Positions 11,419 through 23,129 of a stretch of DNA of 64,000 nt are shown one piece after another. The DNA lies in NCBI GenBank assembly GCA_008477525.1, contig SPDT01000013.1, positions 481,501-545,500 on the forward strand. The letters are read 5' to 3'. Made by a program: the position numbers and the translations under genes. Position 1 is the stretch's first letter. Every line of letters begins with the position of its first letter. Below the pieces are notes generated by a model. The model did no database searches. It saw only the letters and a program-made list of their open reading frames with translations, and was not told the DNA's origin. The DNA is from Hypomyces perniciosus. Lineage: Eukaryota; Ascomycota; Sordariomycetes; Hypocreales; Hypocreaceae.

Positions 11419-12235
11419 GGCGGGCGCTGCGATGTGTAGAGCTTCGTGATGGCGAGGAAGAAGACCTGGGCTTCGGTTTGTGGCGATCGCAAAGGAGAGA
11501 GGGATTGCGCGTCGAGCGGAGGTGTAGGAGGGAATAGGCGACGAAGCCTAAAGGGCGAAAGAGGTCCTTAGCTGCCGCGCGAATTTGAGCAGTGAGGATG
11601 AGGATGAGGATGAGGAGAAGAGCTTTTTTTCTTCTTCGGGTGAGATGGATGAAGGAGGTGAAGCTATTGGGAGGAATCACCTGAGCTATTGCTGTTTGGG
11701 GGTTGTTGGAGTGGTGGTGGTGTTGCTACTGGAGCTGCTATGTAAGCTTGAAGGGTGACTGACGTATCAACTGCCCTTTGTAGCAAGCGTCTAAAGATTG
11801 GGCACACTCTCCCTTTATCAGTTGGGAGACGCTTCAGATCGCATTAACACTGCAATTTATGATTGATGCTTCAGGACTACCTACGCTTTTTATACGAGAG
11901 ATCGAGGCTAGCTGCGTGTTCCTCGAGCAGCGTAGAGCTATCACCACCAGTGTAATGCTGAGAAAAGGAAAGCCATGCTTGAGAAGTAGGGTGTGCCAGC
12001 ACTTGTAACAGCTGTCGTAAAGCATCCATATTCTTCATCTTCAAATATATATCGTCGAGAACACTCGCTCGGCTTGAGCAGGTTAGTCATGTCCGTCGGG
12101 TACACCTACAGGACGATGCTGCGCCAATAATGCACGCCTTTCTCTATGAATACATGCCCAATAGTATACACGCTGAAACACTTTTGCAGCACCCATTCAC
12201 TCGCTGCTTTTCGTCCTCACTCATCATACAGGCAT
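11419..12235. other. Intergenic region with a GAT-rich microsatellite
   Basis: It should hold the promoter of the UPF0132 gene and the 3' UTR of the uL10m gene, both on the minus strand. A (GAGGAT)-type repeat lies at about 11593-11615. Frames across 11075-11680 are shadows with biased Arg/Leu composition, not genes. Confidence 0.5.
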
Positions 12236-13237
12236 CTAGGCAGACGTCTCAGCCTTCGCCTCCTCCTCTAATTGCCCTTTTCTTCCCTCCAGAGCGAGCC
12301 ACAGACTCCGGCTGCCGCCTTCCAGCGTAGACGTAATGCCGAGGCCAGCGCCCTGGAGAACAGCGACGAGCTGTGCGCGGAGGCCGTCAATGCCACCCTC
12401 AATACCACCGACCCAGTTGACACCAGTCTGGTCAAACACCTTGCCCTCGATACGTCCTCCTACCAACAACAGTTTGGCCAGCCCGTTCTGGCAGAGAGGG
12501 TCGTAGTATCCAGGGCTCTTCTTCCGCGTTGGTGCGGGGAATTTGCCTGGGACGGGTGATAGAACACTCAAAGCCGCAGCCAAGTGCGCCGGTGAGACGG
12601 CTGGCATGACGAGGGCAGCTAGAGGTCCGACCATGAGCGGCTGGATCTGCGCGAATGCAGATTCGGGTGGGATTTCGCTATCCTTGATTTGCTGATAGGC
12701 AGTCTCCGAAAGATCGTGGATGAGGGGTCCTCGGACTGTCCGCGGCGTGGAGTTCAGGGCAGCAGCAGTCTCGGGGTTGTAGAATTCCACAATCTTCAAT
12801 GCCACCTTGAGCATGTTCGTTCTCACCACCTGCACCTGCACCCTTGACCTGAGATCGATAGGCTCGACGCCTGGGATAGGGGTTGGTGGCGGGACGGCTT
12901 CCACGGCCTTTTTCAACTCTCTTCTTACGGCTGCCCATTCCACTGCTGTGAGGTTGCTGTGTTGGAAGAATAGAATCAGAGGGGTTGTGCGCAAGAGCGA
13001 GGTATACGTCCGGATCAACTGGCTTTTCCTCGTATCGATCGGTCGCGCACTGGGAGGTTTCGTCGCTGGGGCATGTTCTGCTGGAGATGGAATGGCTGCA
13101 GTCGCAGACAGTCCATATTGCACCTCTGATGTCGAGAAACTATGCGCACCGAGAACCAATGCTCCTCGGCGGCTGGCAACTTCCAGGCTTAACCATTGTA
13201 GGCAGGGCCTCGCCGCCCGACTTATTATCCGCGTCAT
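12236..13237 (-). CDS. MRPL11: Mitochondrial large-subunit ribosomal protein uL10m (yeast MRPL11)
   Basis: Single exon. From the ATG at 13237 it gives 333 aa starting MTRIISRAARPCLQW, an Arg-rich amphipathic presequence without acidic residues, as expected for mitochondrial import. An upstream in-frame ATG at 13276 would add 13 residues. The core (RKSQLIRTYTSLLRTTPLIL..HSNLTAVEW..RRELKK) matches uL10m, the base of the L7/L12 stalk; the long C-terminal half with FDQTGVNWVGG is typical of fungal forms. It is divergent from RPT5 over about 520 bp. Confidence 0.85.
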   Translation of the reverse strand: MTRIISRAARPCLQWLSLEVASRRGALVLGAHSFSTSEVQYGLSATAAIPSPAEHAPATKPPSARPIDTRKSQLIRTYTSLLRTTPLILFFQHSNLTAVEWAAVRRELKKAVEAVPPPTPIPGVEPIDLRSRVQVQVVRTNMLKVALKIVEFYNPETAAALNSTPRTVRGPLIHDLSETAYQQIKDSEIPPESAFAQIQPLMVGPLAALVMPAVSPAHLAAALSVLSPVPGKFPAPTRKKSPGYYDPLCQNGLAKLLLVGGRIEGKVFDQTGVNWVGGIEGGIDGLRAQLVAVLQGAGLGITSTLEGGSRSLWLALEGRKGQLEEEAKAETSA

Positions 13238-13760
13238 GCTACTTAGTACATTAGTATCCTGGAATTGGCTGCGCAATGGCTGTAACGAGACCTACGTATC
13301 GTGATGCCGACAAGCTATTCGGCCGTGGAATACAAAAAGCATCTCCAAACTTTCCTACTAAGCCTTGAAGCCCCAATTGTTGATGGTTCGGATCAACTGC
13401 CTGCCGTTCCGACACAATGACATGGCCACTAAATGTACTCTGAGGTACCGAGGGGTTATACTCTGTATGTTGACTGGCCACTAAACCCCTACCGCTACCT
13501 GTGGATACTTTAGCCGCCAGTTACCAGGCACCCAGAGTGATTGCGCGCGACACCTCAACGGCTTGGTGCCCTGCAGCTTCAACCTCTCGTAAACTGGCAG
13601 AGAACAGCTTCCGGATACACCTTTACAAAGCAAAGCAACCTGCCCGCTCGTTGTGGGTCTATTCGTTTATTAATCCCATTCAATCCCCTGACGATTCCTC
13701 GATCATCCGTCACCGTTTCTCTCCATCTGTACAAGTCTTGCACCTTCAGCTTTCAACACC
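13238..13760. promoter_or_regulatory. Divergent promoter region of MRPL11 and RPT5
   Basis: Non-coding stretch between two outward-pointing starts. I looked for the proteasome-associated control element GGTGGCAAA known from yeast and did not see an exact copy on either strand. Confidence 0.45.
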
Positions 13761-15241
13761 ATGTCGACCCTTGAGGAGCTCGAAGACCTCGATCGCCAGG
13801 AGAGAGAGAACAAGAGGGAGAACAACAAGAAGGCACAAGATGGCGATGCGGACATGCAGGATGCCGAGGAGGAGAGGGACGAAATCCTCGATGACGAAAT
13901 CCTCAGTCTCAGCACATTGGACATCCAAACACGGAAGCGGTTGCTCGAGAACGACTCCCGAATCATGAAGAGCGAGCTGTCACGGTTAACGCACGAGAAG
14001 GCGGCGATGGGCGAGAAGATCAAGGAGAACATGGACAAGATTGCTAACAACAGGCAAGCCCTCCAAAGCTCCTCGTCCACCTCCCTCAGACTATTAACAT
14101 GATTGCTCAGACAACTCCCTTACCTGGTTGGAAACGTCGTTGAGCTACTGGATCTGGACCCGACAGCAGAATCATCTGAGGAAGGTGCCAACATCGATCT
14201 TGACGCTACGCGAGTGGGCAAGTCAGCCGTCATCAAGACCTCCACACGGCAAACTATCTTTTTGCCGTTGATTGGTCTTGTTGATTCTGACACGCTGAAG
14301 CCCGGTGATCTGATCGGTGTAAACAAGGATTCCTATCTCGTCCTGGATACTCTACCCGCCGAATACGATAGCCGCGTCAAGGCCATGGAGGTGGATGAGA
14401 AGCCAACAGAACAATATTCCGACGTTGGTGGTTTGGACAAGCAGATTGAGGAACTCGTTGAGGCCATTGTATGGCCGATGAAGGAGGCTGACCGATTCAA
14501 GAAGATTGGCATCAAGGCGCCAAAGGGTGCTCTGATGTACGGCCCCCCCGGTACTGGCAAGACTCTGATGGCGAGAGCCTGTGCGGCACAGACAGAAGCG
14601 ACATTCCTGAAGCTCGCCGGACCCCAGCTAGTACAGATGTTCATCGGTGACGGTGCTAAGCTGGTCCGAGACTGCTTTGCGCTGGCCAAGGAGAAGGCAC
14701 CGGCCATTATTTTCATTGACGAATTGGATGCCGTCGGTACCAAGCGTTTCGACAGCGAGAAGAGTGGTGATCGTGAAGTACAACGAACCATGTTGGAGCT
14801 CCTGAACCAGCTTGACGGTTTTGCATCCGACGATCGAATCAAGGTCTTGGCCGCCACCAACCGAGTTGACGTCCTTGATCCGGCGCTGCTTCGTTCCGGT
14901 CGTCTGGACCGAAAGATCGAGTTTCCCTTGCCCAATGAGGAAGCACGAAGCCAGATTCTCAAGATTCACTCTCGCAAGATGAAGGTCGACCCTGGAGTCA
15001 ACTGGGGCGAATTGGCTAGAAGCACAGATGAGTTTGGTGGTGCAATGTTGAAGGCGGTTTGTGTGGAAGCAGGCATGATTGCCCTGCGGTCAGGGAAGAA
15101 CCAGATTGGCCACGAGCACTACGTGGACGCCATTGCCGAGGTGCAGGCCAAGAAGAAAGACGTGAGTGGTGGGATGCACACCCTCAGATGTATGCTTGAT
15201 GCTAACTGTTTTGCTCGCAGACTGTCAACTTTTACGCGTAA
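13761..15241 (+). CDS. RPT5: RPT5, 26S proteasome regulatory particle AAA ATPase
   Basis: Three exons, 454 aa. Intron 1 (14054-14110) has a GC donor (AG|GCAAGC) and AG acceptor; no GT donor restores the frame. Intron 2 is 15162-15220. The N-terminus is an acidic coiled coil. Then come the OB domain, Walker A GPPGTGKT, Walker [15 protein letters not shown], the SRH region ([21 protein letters not shown]) and the C-terminal helical domain. The last exon encodes only TVNFYA plus stop: the final FYA is a canonical HbYX motif, which docks Rpt5 in the alpha-ring pocket and opens the 20S gate. Unspliced intron 1 would end the protein at about 113 residues. Confidence 0.97.
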
Positions 15242-16248
15242 TCTGTACCTGTGCTTGGGCGGAGGGTCATGCAATAGGGTTTCCTGGCCCAGGGCTGGCG
15301 TACGAAATTGGCGGGCATTGGCATAGAGGAAAAGTCAACCCTAGGAGATGAATGTAATCATATTCCTGGCAAAGGTGTGCTAGCTCACTAGATTAGAGAC
15401 AAGGCCTCTTTTGCAAGCGAGGAAATTGTATGAATTGGTTGATACGTGCTCTGGTTCTGTTGTGAGGCTATACATGAACACTTTTACACCCACTGTCCCA
15501 ACCACATTCCCACGCATACAGACTTACCCCGTACTTGATTCAACTTGAGACAATAGCATAATACAATGCACACATGAAAAAGACAGCCATGCCTTTCCAA
15601 TAGTAAGAAGTAATGGCAATTTAATCGAACTTGTCGTTGAGAGTGTAGGGTAGGACACTCTAATCTGACCTAAGTGGCGTTCCGGAACGTTTTGTCCAGA
15701 AGCTTTCGCTTCCCCACATTTGCGACGGATGTAACTACGTCATCGTGGCAGAAGCTCTCCGTCCACACACGCCATCTCGAACGTCTTACTGGATAAGCAT
15801 GTTTTTCTCTCCACCGATCCCGCACAGGTTTTGGGTCCGATCATCATATGAATTGGTGACGATCAAGGAAACCAAAAAGCTTAGTTTAGTGGAAATGTAC
15901 CGGGGCTTGTTGTGTACCTGCTCACATGCAACGACAGGGCTGTGTTTGTATGGTCTTGGGGTACCGGTACCCGATATCTTGCGTCTGAGTTGAAGGGTAT
16001 GGTGCTCTGGGAAGTGACGTGATGGATGTGCTCACTTGATCCGGAATTAGGGAAACTTTCCAGTGTCTCCGTTTTATCGTCGTCATCCGCTTCACCTCAG
16101 CTCAGGTGTTTGTCCATCATCCCAGACTTTATAAGTGTATCCCATCCTGGCGATAACACAGTAATCAGCCAAGACAGATTCCCTGAACTATCTCTAATAA
16201 TCTTCAAAAAATACCCATCTCTCATCGATCTCGTCTTGACGTATCATC
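15242..16248. other. Intergenic region, RPT5 to the Ish1-repeat gene
   Basis: About 1 kb of non-coding DNA containing the 3' UTR of RPT5 and the promoter of the next gene. A short palindromic ggtaccggtacc lies at about 15960-15971. No gene is supported. Confidence 0.45.
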
Positions 16249-18022
16249 ATGTGGCCCCTCGGCATTGTTCTGACCGCAGGGCTCGCCATCTCTGGCGTTG
16301 CTGCCAGTAGCTGGTTCCCCGGCACCAAAGCTGGTTCGTCTCATCATCTCCCCCAATAACATATTCTTTCGTTTGCTAACTCTGGCAACGCAGTCTACAA
16401 TAAGTGGCATGAGACGGAACTTGAGCGCTGGCTCTCGGACCAGGGCATCCCCTATCCCTCTCCGGCCGACCGCAAGGACTTGGAAGCCCTGGTGGAAAAG
16501 AGCTGGAATGATAACATCCTCGAGCCTTACAAGAGCTGGGATACGTCCCAGTTGAGTGCTTATCTGCAGGCGAGAGGCAAAGATACCAAAGAAGAGGCCG
16601 AAAACACTAAAGACAGCCTGCTCTCCCAGGTCAAGGCCAACTGGTATGAGACAGAGGAGAATGCGAACCAGGCCTGGGTCAACGTTAAGGATTGGATTCT
16701 TGACACTTGGACTGAATCGCAGCTCAAGGCCTTTTGTGATAAGAATGACATCCCGGGTAAGTCTACCACTCATGTTACGAGGCAAACTCCTGTGAGTGAT
16801 GCTAACACGCCTTTACTCTCTAGTCCCTCAACCCCGTCATCGTGATACACTACTCCAAAAAGCTCGTCAGAACTACGAGGCCATCGCCAAAAAGACTGGA
16901 GAGACCATCGCATACCCCGGCAACTGGCTCTACGCTACTTGGACTGAGTCTGACCTCAAGGAGTGGCTCGATACCAACGGCTTCCCTGCCCCCCAACCCT
17001 CCTCCCGAGACAAACTGATTGCATCCGTTCGCCGCAACTCTCGTCTCGCCTATCTGAGGGCCCAGCAACAAGCCGCCAGCACCACTGACAGCGCAAGGTC
17101 GGCCTACGCCTCCCTGACTGACATGATTATCGACGCCTGGAGCGAGTCTCAGCTCAAAGAGTTTTGCGATAAGAACAGCATCCCTGTTCCCCAAGGAACC
17201 AAAGTCAATGAGCTTCGTGCTCTTGTCCGGAAGCACCGCGCTGAGATTCTGGGAGATACCGCTGGTGCAACTGCTGCCTCGCTCTTTGGCGCTGCGACGT
17301 CCAATGTCAAGGACCAGTACGCCAAAGCAACTGATAGTGCTCAGGGTGTTTTTGACCATGCTATAAACACATGGTCTGAGAGTCGACTCAAGGCCTACCT
17401 CGATGCCCGCGGCGTCCCCGTTCCTCAGGGCAGCAACGCCGACCAGCTTCGAGCTCTTGTCCGTAAACACTCTCACAAAGCCGCTACGGGATGGCAGGCT
17501 TGGAACTTTGACGACTTCAGCTACGACAACCTCAAGACTTACCTCCTCAAAAACGGTAATTCAGCTGCCAAGGCCGCCGCTAAGAAGAAGGATGCCACTC
17601 GCGAGGACCTCGTCAGCGCAGCGCAATCGGCATACTCGTCTGCCTCTTCCGCCGGGGGCGTGCAATACGCCTCCGCAACGAGCTACCTCGCATCTGTGAC
17701 CGCAGCAGCGAAGCTCAACGTTTTCGAGGCATGGTCCGAGAGCGAGCTGAAGGCGTACCTCGACAGCTACGGCGTGCCGGTCCCGCAGGGATCCAAGATT
17801 GACGAGCTCAAGGCCGAAGCTCGTAAGCAGGCTACCTACTTCAAGTACGGATCGTCGTCGCCTGCTGAGACTGTCTTTGCGAAGCTGGGAGGATCTGCAA
17901 AGGAGAGCTGGAGGTGGATTGTGGGCCAGCTTAGCTTGGGTAGTGAGGCGGCGAAGAAGAAGGCCGCTGAGGCAGAGGCGCTGGCTAAGGAGAAGGCTGA
18001 AAAGAATAGGGCCGAGTTGTAA
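16249..18022 (+). CDS. Ish1/Msc1-type repeat protein, probably of the nuclear envelope/ER
   Basis: Three exons (introns 16334-16393 and 16757-16823), 548 aa. An N-terminal signal-like segment, WPLGIVLTAGLAISGVAASS, is followed by at least six Ish1 units of about 50-90 residues. Each has the helix-turn signature W(S/T)ES(E/D/Q/R)LK.(Y/F)(L/C)D..G.P.P, for example WSESELKAYLDSYGVPVPQG and TWTESQLKAFCDKNDIP, SAP-like in outline. The C-terminus is Lys/Ala/Glu-rich and helical. S. pombe Ish1 is a stress-induced nuclear-envelope protein and yeast Msc1 affects meiotic sister-chromatid recombination; the function here is inferred. Intron 2 lies inside a unit, between IPG/V and PQP. Confidence 0.88.
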
Positions 18023-18670
18023 ACACCTCGATGAGGTACTATCAGGCTTCGTGATCTGGCTATTGTATGGATGACGAGGAGAGGCAAGGATGGAGGAATG
18101 ATCAAGGGGACCAGGGAGGTAGGCTTTGCCTAGTGTATGATAACGGTAAGTACATTTGCTGCTTTTGATTTGATGACTATCCTTCTGTCTGGGAAAGGGG
18201 ATCAAAAGGGGGAATTATGGTGGTTGGCTGCGGACATTGTATGTTAGCCCTTTACTGTTAAATGCTTGTTGCTCCTATACCTCAATAGTGTCGATCCTTT
18301 CTCCTCAATATTGAAACCTGACGCTCTTTGCCTGACTCTATCTATGGTAACGTAGGCAATCACATCACGATCTATAAAGGCACATAAAGGAAGCAGGTAT
18401 ATATGTCTTGATTTCATGCTCTTAACCCTATCTTTTAATCCTATCCCACAGGCACCACCTTTTCAACACCCACGAGTGCGACTACCTATACAAATATTAA
18501 GCCGTGGTCTCAGCTGTGAGTATTGAGAGCCTTTGGCCGACACGGAGCATCATCGTGGGAATGAAAGGCACTAGATAAAAATATACGCCTCTTTACTGCG
18601 TTGCGAGGGCCACGCTGTAAAAGGGCATGGCTGACCATCATGTTCGACTTTCCGCTGCATCGTCCAACTC
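18023..18670. other. Tail-to-tail intergenic region
   Basis: Shared 3' flank of the Ish1-repeat gene and ERB1. I see no gene or repeat in it. Confidence 0.45.
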
Positions 18671-20999
18671 TTAAGCCCACAGCCTGCAAGTCATGTCAGC
18701 TCCAGCGCTGATGCACCACGGGTGCTTGGGATGCCAGTCAACGTCCATGACACCGAGCTTCTTGTCCACCTTGTGTCCCCTGAGCATCTTAACAGGAACG
18801 ATCGTCGCGTTCTCCATCAGGTCGCTCACCACCTTGCCGTGGAAAATCTGCAGTGATCCGTCATCACTGGCGTCGGCAAACAAGGGCAACGACTTGTGGA
18901 ACCTGACCGCACGGATGGCCTCGGGGTGGAATCTCATTGTCTTGTACGGCCTGTTTGACAAGTCCAGGTCGTGCCAGAGCAACCTACGATCGTAGGAGCC
19001 GACGATGAGGTTGTCACCTCCGGGGTGGACATCCATGGAGGAGATCCAGCGGGCACCGGGTTGGATAACCTTGACAAGCTCCTGTCTTTGCAAATCGTAG
19101 CAACGGATCATGCGCTGCGTGGCGACAAAGAAGTACGGCCTTGAAGGGTGGAATTGCGCCGTCTGCGCGAGGCCGGGGAGTTTTCGGAAGGGAACTTGAC
19201 TGAGGTGCTTGGAGAGTGTGTGGATGATGACGGAGCTACGCTGTCCGGTGGGCGAGACGGTGCAGACGAAGTCGCCGCGTCGATGCCAGTTGATGGTCTT
19301 GATGGTGGCCCTCACTGTGAGCTTAAGCAACACGCCCTTGGATACAAGCTCTGAGCGAGGTCTTGACCACTTGGCGGGAGGTTCTTTCTTGACACCGTCA
19401 GCGGCAACTGATGAATTGCCGTTGGCTGCATAACCGAATCCAGCGTCTACAGCGTCACGGCTGGCCTGATCGACTGCATCATTGATCAACGGCGGAGCAA
19501 TGAAGAACAACTCCTCGCCAGCAGCAGCGGCAAGGATGAAAGTGTCTTTGCTAGGCCGCCACCTAACGAAGTTGACAGGTTCTGGCTCATCCCAGGAGCT
19601 GAGCTGGGCGCTCCATTCCTGGTGTCCATTGAGTGCCCACACGCGCACGGTGCCGTCGTCACTTCCGGAAGCAATCCACTCTCCGTCAGGGCTGAAAGCA
19701 ACTGTGCGCACACGGCTTGTGTGACCCCTGAAGATGGTCTGACACACGGTAGGGAATGGCCGGAGTTCTTCAGGGCGGGGGAGCTTCGGTAGCAGGGAGT
19801 TGGGGTCGATGTTGAGTCTGTTCTTGCGGACTCGAGGGGCCAGGTAGAGATCGAGACACCGCTCGAATCTCTCCTTGACGAACTCGCCGTAGGCAGGGAC
19901 CTTGCGTAGGGCATCGAATTTGCTAGGAAGGTATTCCTTCTCTCGATCTTCTGCATCTGCCTTCTCCCATGCCTCCTTCTCCTCTGTGCTGGGTAGGTAT
20001 TCAGGAGGAGGGTTGTAGCTGAGATCGTAGCCCGGTGGTGCCAGTTTCGGCGCAGGAATGTTCATGATATGTCTGTCTTGAGGCTCTTCATTGGCCCAAA
20101 TGTCGTAGTACTTCTCCTCCTCCTCGGCCTCTTCCACTGGTGGCTTGTAGGGCAAGATCTTTCCTTCTCTGATCGCTCGGACCAACTTGGCCACCCGCTT
20201 TGCTTCGTGTTTTGATGGGACGAATCGTCGTTTGGGTTCTGGTGCGGCACTCAGAGGCATCTTCTCCTCGATGCTGGTGAAGTAAGGAACCAGATCCTAT
20301 TTGACTGTTAGTATCTCGGCATTGATGCGCAAAGGCACGAGGAAGTTAACATACTGGGTACGGATCATAGTCGTCTGCAGGCACTTCGTTCATCTGCAGT
20401 TTCCGCAGAAGTTCCAATTCCTCCTGGCTCAGATTCAGAGGCTTGCCTGTCTCCGGATCGGTCAAGCCAGTCCAGCCCTTGGGGAGCTCAATGCTGTCGA
20501 GAAGCGCATCCAAGGCCTCGCCGGTGGCTGGTCGCATGATTTTCTTGCCATTGATGTCGTATCCGATGTGTGGGTACGAGTCGTAGAACGACAGAGGAAT
20601 GTTGCCAATTGTGTTGGCCTGCCCCTGGGCATCTGAGTCGTCGCTGTCGTAAACCGGATCTATCTCGTCGTACTCATAGCGCACTCCCCCATTGGCGTCC
20701 TTGACGACCCTGTAGTTGGGCTTGTCTGCGTCCGATTCTGCGTCCTCCCCATGCTTACCATTGGCGCTTAGCTGGACATCCTCATCGCCGTCCTCCTCAT
20801 CATTGCTTAGTGCATCCGACTCATCGCCCTCGTCCTCGTCAAGATCGGGCTCTTCGCCATCGGACTCAGAGTCTTCAACATCGCTGTCGTCTTCGCTCTG
20901 CGACAAGACACCGTCCAACTCAGCACCACCAAACTCATCGTCAGATTCGACAACCTCGGAGATTTCCTTTCGCTTACGCGAAGGAAGTGTAGGGGCCAT
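18671..20999 (-). CDS. ERB1: ERB1 (BOP1), ribosome biogenesis WD40 protein of the PeBoW complex
   Basis: Two exons with one intron at 20297-20354; 756 aa. The N-terminal 110 residues are strongly acidic ([20 protein letters not shown]). The BOP1NT domain follows, with the signature [19 protein letters not shown] and [14 protein letters not shown], then [16 protein letters not shown] across the splice, then [22 protein letters not shown]. The C-terminal half is a WD40 propeller, with [29 protein letters not shown] and a final [21 protein letters not shown] blade. With Nop7 and Ytm1 it acts in nucleolar 27S rRNA processing and 60S assembly. It shares a 372-bp divergent promoter with the next gene. 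Confidence 0.96.
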
Positions 21000-21371
21000 T
21001 GGATCGAAATTTATAGCCGCAGCGGTGGGAAAAGGTGAATAATTTCAACAATCCCCAAGCGTGATGAAGCGGCTAGTTGCGATCCTGGTGGTGTAAGTTT
21101 TTTTTTCCCAGTGCACGATAAGGATAAGAAGCTCCATCGGAGCACGGAATTAATCCATAGCGGGAAACCCGGTTCCCCACTCAGCGGAAATATTCCCGCA
21201 ACTTGAACTACCCCAGGTTTGTTTGCACACTTCTGCTTTTACCATCATCTACTTATTACCATTGAAGATCGGCTGATTAGCTAAAGCATACGACTCTGAT
21301 ATGGCTGTATTTTCTAGGTAATTATACTACTGGGTTCAGGGATTTTAGCTGAAAAATCACCCCTAACAGCC
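21000..21371. promoter_or_regulatory. Divergent promoter of ERB1 and the 21372 gene
   Basis: Non-coding region between outward-pointing starts, with a T10 run at 21100-21109. No specific operator is recognised. Confidence 0.45.
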
Positions 21372-22034
21372 ATGGCCGGAAGCCAAAAACCAAACGTCCT
21401 GTGGGTTTCTCTCAACCACAAGGAGTGCCTCGATGACTTATTTGAACCTCTTCTCGACAAACTTTGCTCACACGCACACGTCCAGCGTGTTAAGAAAGCC
21501 GGTTCAGTTCTGCTTCTGTTGGAAAATGGGCCTGCTGCTGTCCTTCTGACCGATGAATCCATCACATGGGAGGAGAACGCACACGTCTGGAAAGCAGTGC
21601 TGGAGTATGTCCGCGGAGGTGGCACGGCGGTTGCCATGGGGAGCTTCTCCAATTTCACCCAGTACGACGCCTTCGAGCCCTTTTTTGCCAAGGCAGGTTT
21701 ATCTTGGGATGTTGGAGGGTACTGCCGAACAACATATGCTTTGAACCGAAACGCAGTCGGCGACAACCTGGCTGCAAAACTTTCTCAGAGCTATAGTCAA
21801 AGAGCGACCGTTCTCAAAAACGTCTCTCCAGCAGACTCTTGGTATATAGAAGAGGAAGAAGAGGAGGATTCGGACTCTTACTCGGGTGATTCCGCACCAA
21901 AAAGTGTACACCCGCAAGACCGGTCACCAGTGACATTCGCACGTGTTAGAAATGGAAAGCTTGGCTATGTTGGGGATGTGAATTTTGAAACGGGGTCCAA
22001 CACTGCTGTCCTCGTAATGTGTGGCATCATCTAG
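21372..22034 (+). CDS. Unknown 220-aa protein, possibly class-I glutamine-amidotransferase-like fold
   Basis: Single intact exon with codon use like its neighbours. I do not recognise a named family. The first 125 residues alternate hydrophobic strands and helices (PNVLWVSLNHKE, GSVLLLLENGPAAVLLTDES, then YVRGGGTAVAMGSFSNF), a rhythm seen in Rossmann-like glutamine amidotransferase folds where a GGG(T)-hydrophobic strand ends the core; this is only a resemblance. There is no obvious catalytic Cys at the expected nucleophile elbow. A Glu/Asp/Ser linker (EEEEEEDSDS) precedes a short conserved-looking tail, GKLGYVGDVNFETGSN. No signal peptide; probably cytosolic. Confidence 0.65.
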   Translation: MAGSQKPNVLWVSLNHKECLDDLFEPLLDKLCSHAHVQRVKKAGSVLLLLENGPAAVLLTDESITWEENAHVWKAVLEYVRGGGTAVAMGSFSNFTQYDAFEPFFAKAGLSWDVGGYCRTTYALNRNAVGDNLAAKLSQSYSQRATVLKNVSPADSWYIEEEEEEDSDSYSGDSAPKSVHPQDRSPVTFARVRNGKLGYVGDVNFETGSNTAVLVMCGII

Positions 22035-22749
22035 CCAGCCGGCTTCAACAATCCCTGTGCCGATTAGATGCAAAAGTGGGATTGGTAACTAGTCTCAACA
22101 GAGTCACCGGCGGCTCAAGGTAACAGGGACGATGAGACTCTGAATGGAAACAGCAAGTCGAAAATGCCAGCATTTCCCCCAAGGCTCGACATAGGTATGC
22201 AGCGTGGCATGTTGGCCTGACTCACACGGCGACTGATCAACGAAGTACATGGCACCAATGAAAGCAATGTCAAAGACTTGGCAATGCAACCACTTCCAAG
22301 TTCAGCTGCATCAGAGGTACAAGATCATTACCACCTGATGAACCCTGCACTATTCAGCAGTCTATGGTTCATATGCTGAACTATTTACTCCTTGAATATA
22401 CAATCTTCTTACACAATAGAAATACCCCATCCTGGCATGTAGGTAGACATGTGATTTTAATGAATCGGATTACAAAAGCCTGGGCAAGCCCGACACCGCC
22501 CTATTCACGGCTATCCAAGATAATACAGTCCATAGATAAACATATGCTTATCAACATGGTTGTAATTAGGCATATTGAATTAAATGTGGATATTTTCCCG
22601 GAATCAAAAGGAAGTATACATTTGGCTGAATTCAAACGCGCGCGTAGGTATAGTAGGTATCCTCCATAACTCATTAAAAATCAACAAAATCCCCAAGCGC
22701 CATTCCGACGAAATCAACCCTTCTCCCCATATCATGGGCCAATAGATGA
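22035..22749. other. Intergenic region
   Basis: Non-coding, becoming AT-rich after about 22360. No reading frame with codon bias or splice support and no repeat were found. Confidence 0.45.
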
Positions 22750-23129
22750 TCACAGTGACGCCACTACATAGCTAGTTAGATAGAGTTGACAAAATACATA
22801 GGGTTATGAATCTGTGAAAGCAAAACTTACTACATCGGGCCTCCCAGGATCGATTGGGGTCGGCCAGTTTCCTGGCTTCACTCCATGTCATCTTGGCTGG
22901 CTTGGACTTCTTCGTAGTGGCTGCAGGGAAAACTCGTGTAAGCAAGGTTGACCAATAAGACTATACGAAGCCTATCAATAGCATTCTATAAGGTGGGCAG
23001 CTTACCGATTTCCTTGTCCTCTTTGGTCGGGTGATCTGCTGCCTGACCGACAAGAGTGACTTCGGAGCGCGCTGCCTCAGCGTTGTAAGGCTTTGAAGCC
23101 TTCTTTAATGTTGAGAAGAACCGCATCAT
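22750..23129 (-). CDS. Small basic protein gene with two introns (hypothetical)
   Basis: Proposed from splice sites: exons 23006-23129, 22831-22920 and 22750-22763, introns GTAAGC..CAG and GTAAGT..TAG, giving 75 aa that start MMRFFSTLKKASKPYNAEAA. The middle exon encodes KKSKPAKMTWSEARKLADPN and then RSWEARC; its frame stays open only with the splice. The 3' end is uncertain: if the second intron is retained, a different 20-residue tail follows TGT AGT. An in-frame ATG at 23186 would extend the N-terminus by 19 residues. An unbroken A11 run lies 3 nt upstream of the start in the mRNA sense. No family recognised. Confidence 0.45.

Noticed and set aside
11075..11680. Long open frames on both strands over the UPF0132 gene N-terminus, rich in Arg and Leu.
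   Set aside because: They are GC-rich shadows of the Pro/Ser/Ala-rich coding region; no domain, no splice support, and the true frame carries the family motif.
12807..13304. Plus-strand frame of 165 codons opposite MRPL11.
   Set aside because: Antisense to a well-supported mitoribosomal gene; composition follows the complementary codons.
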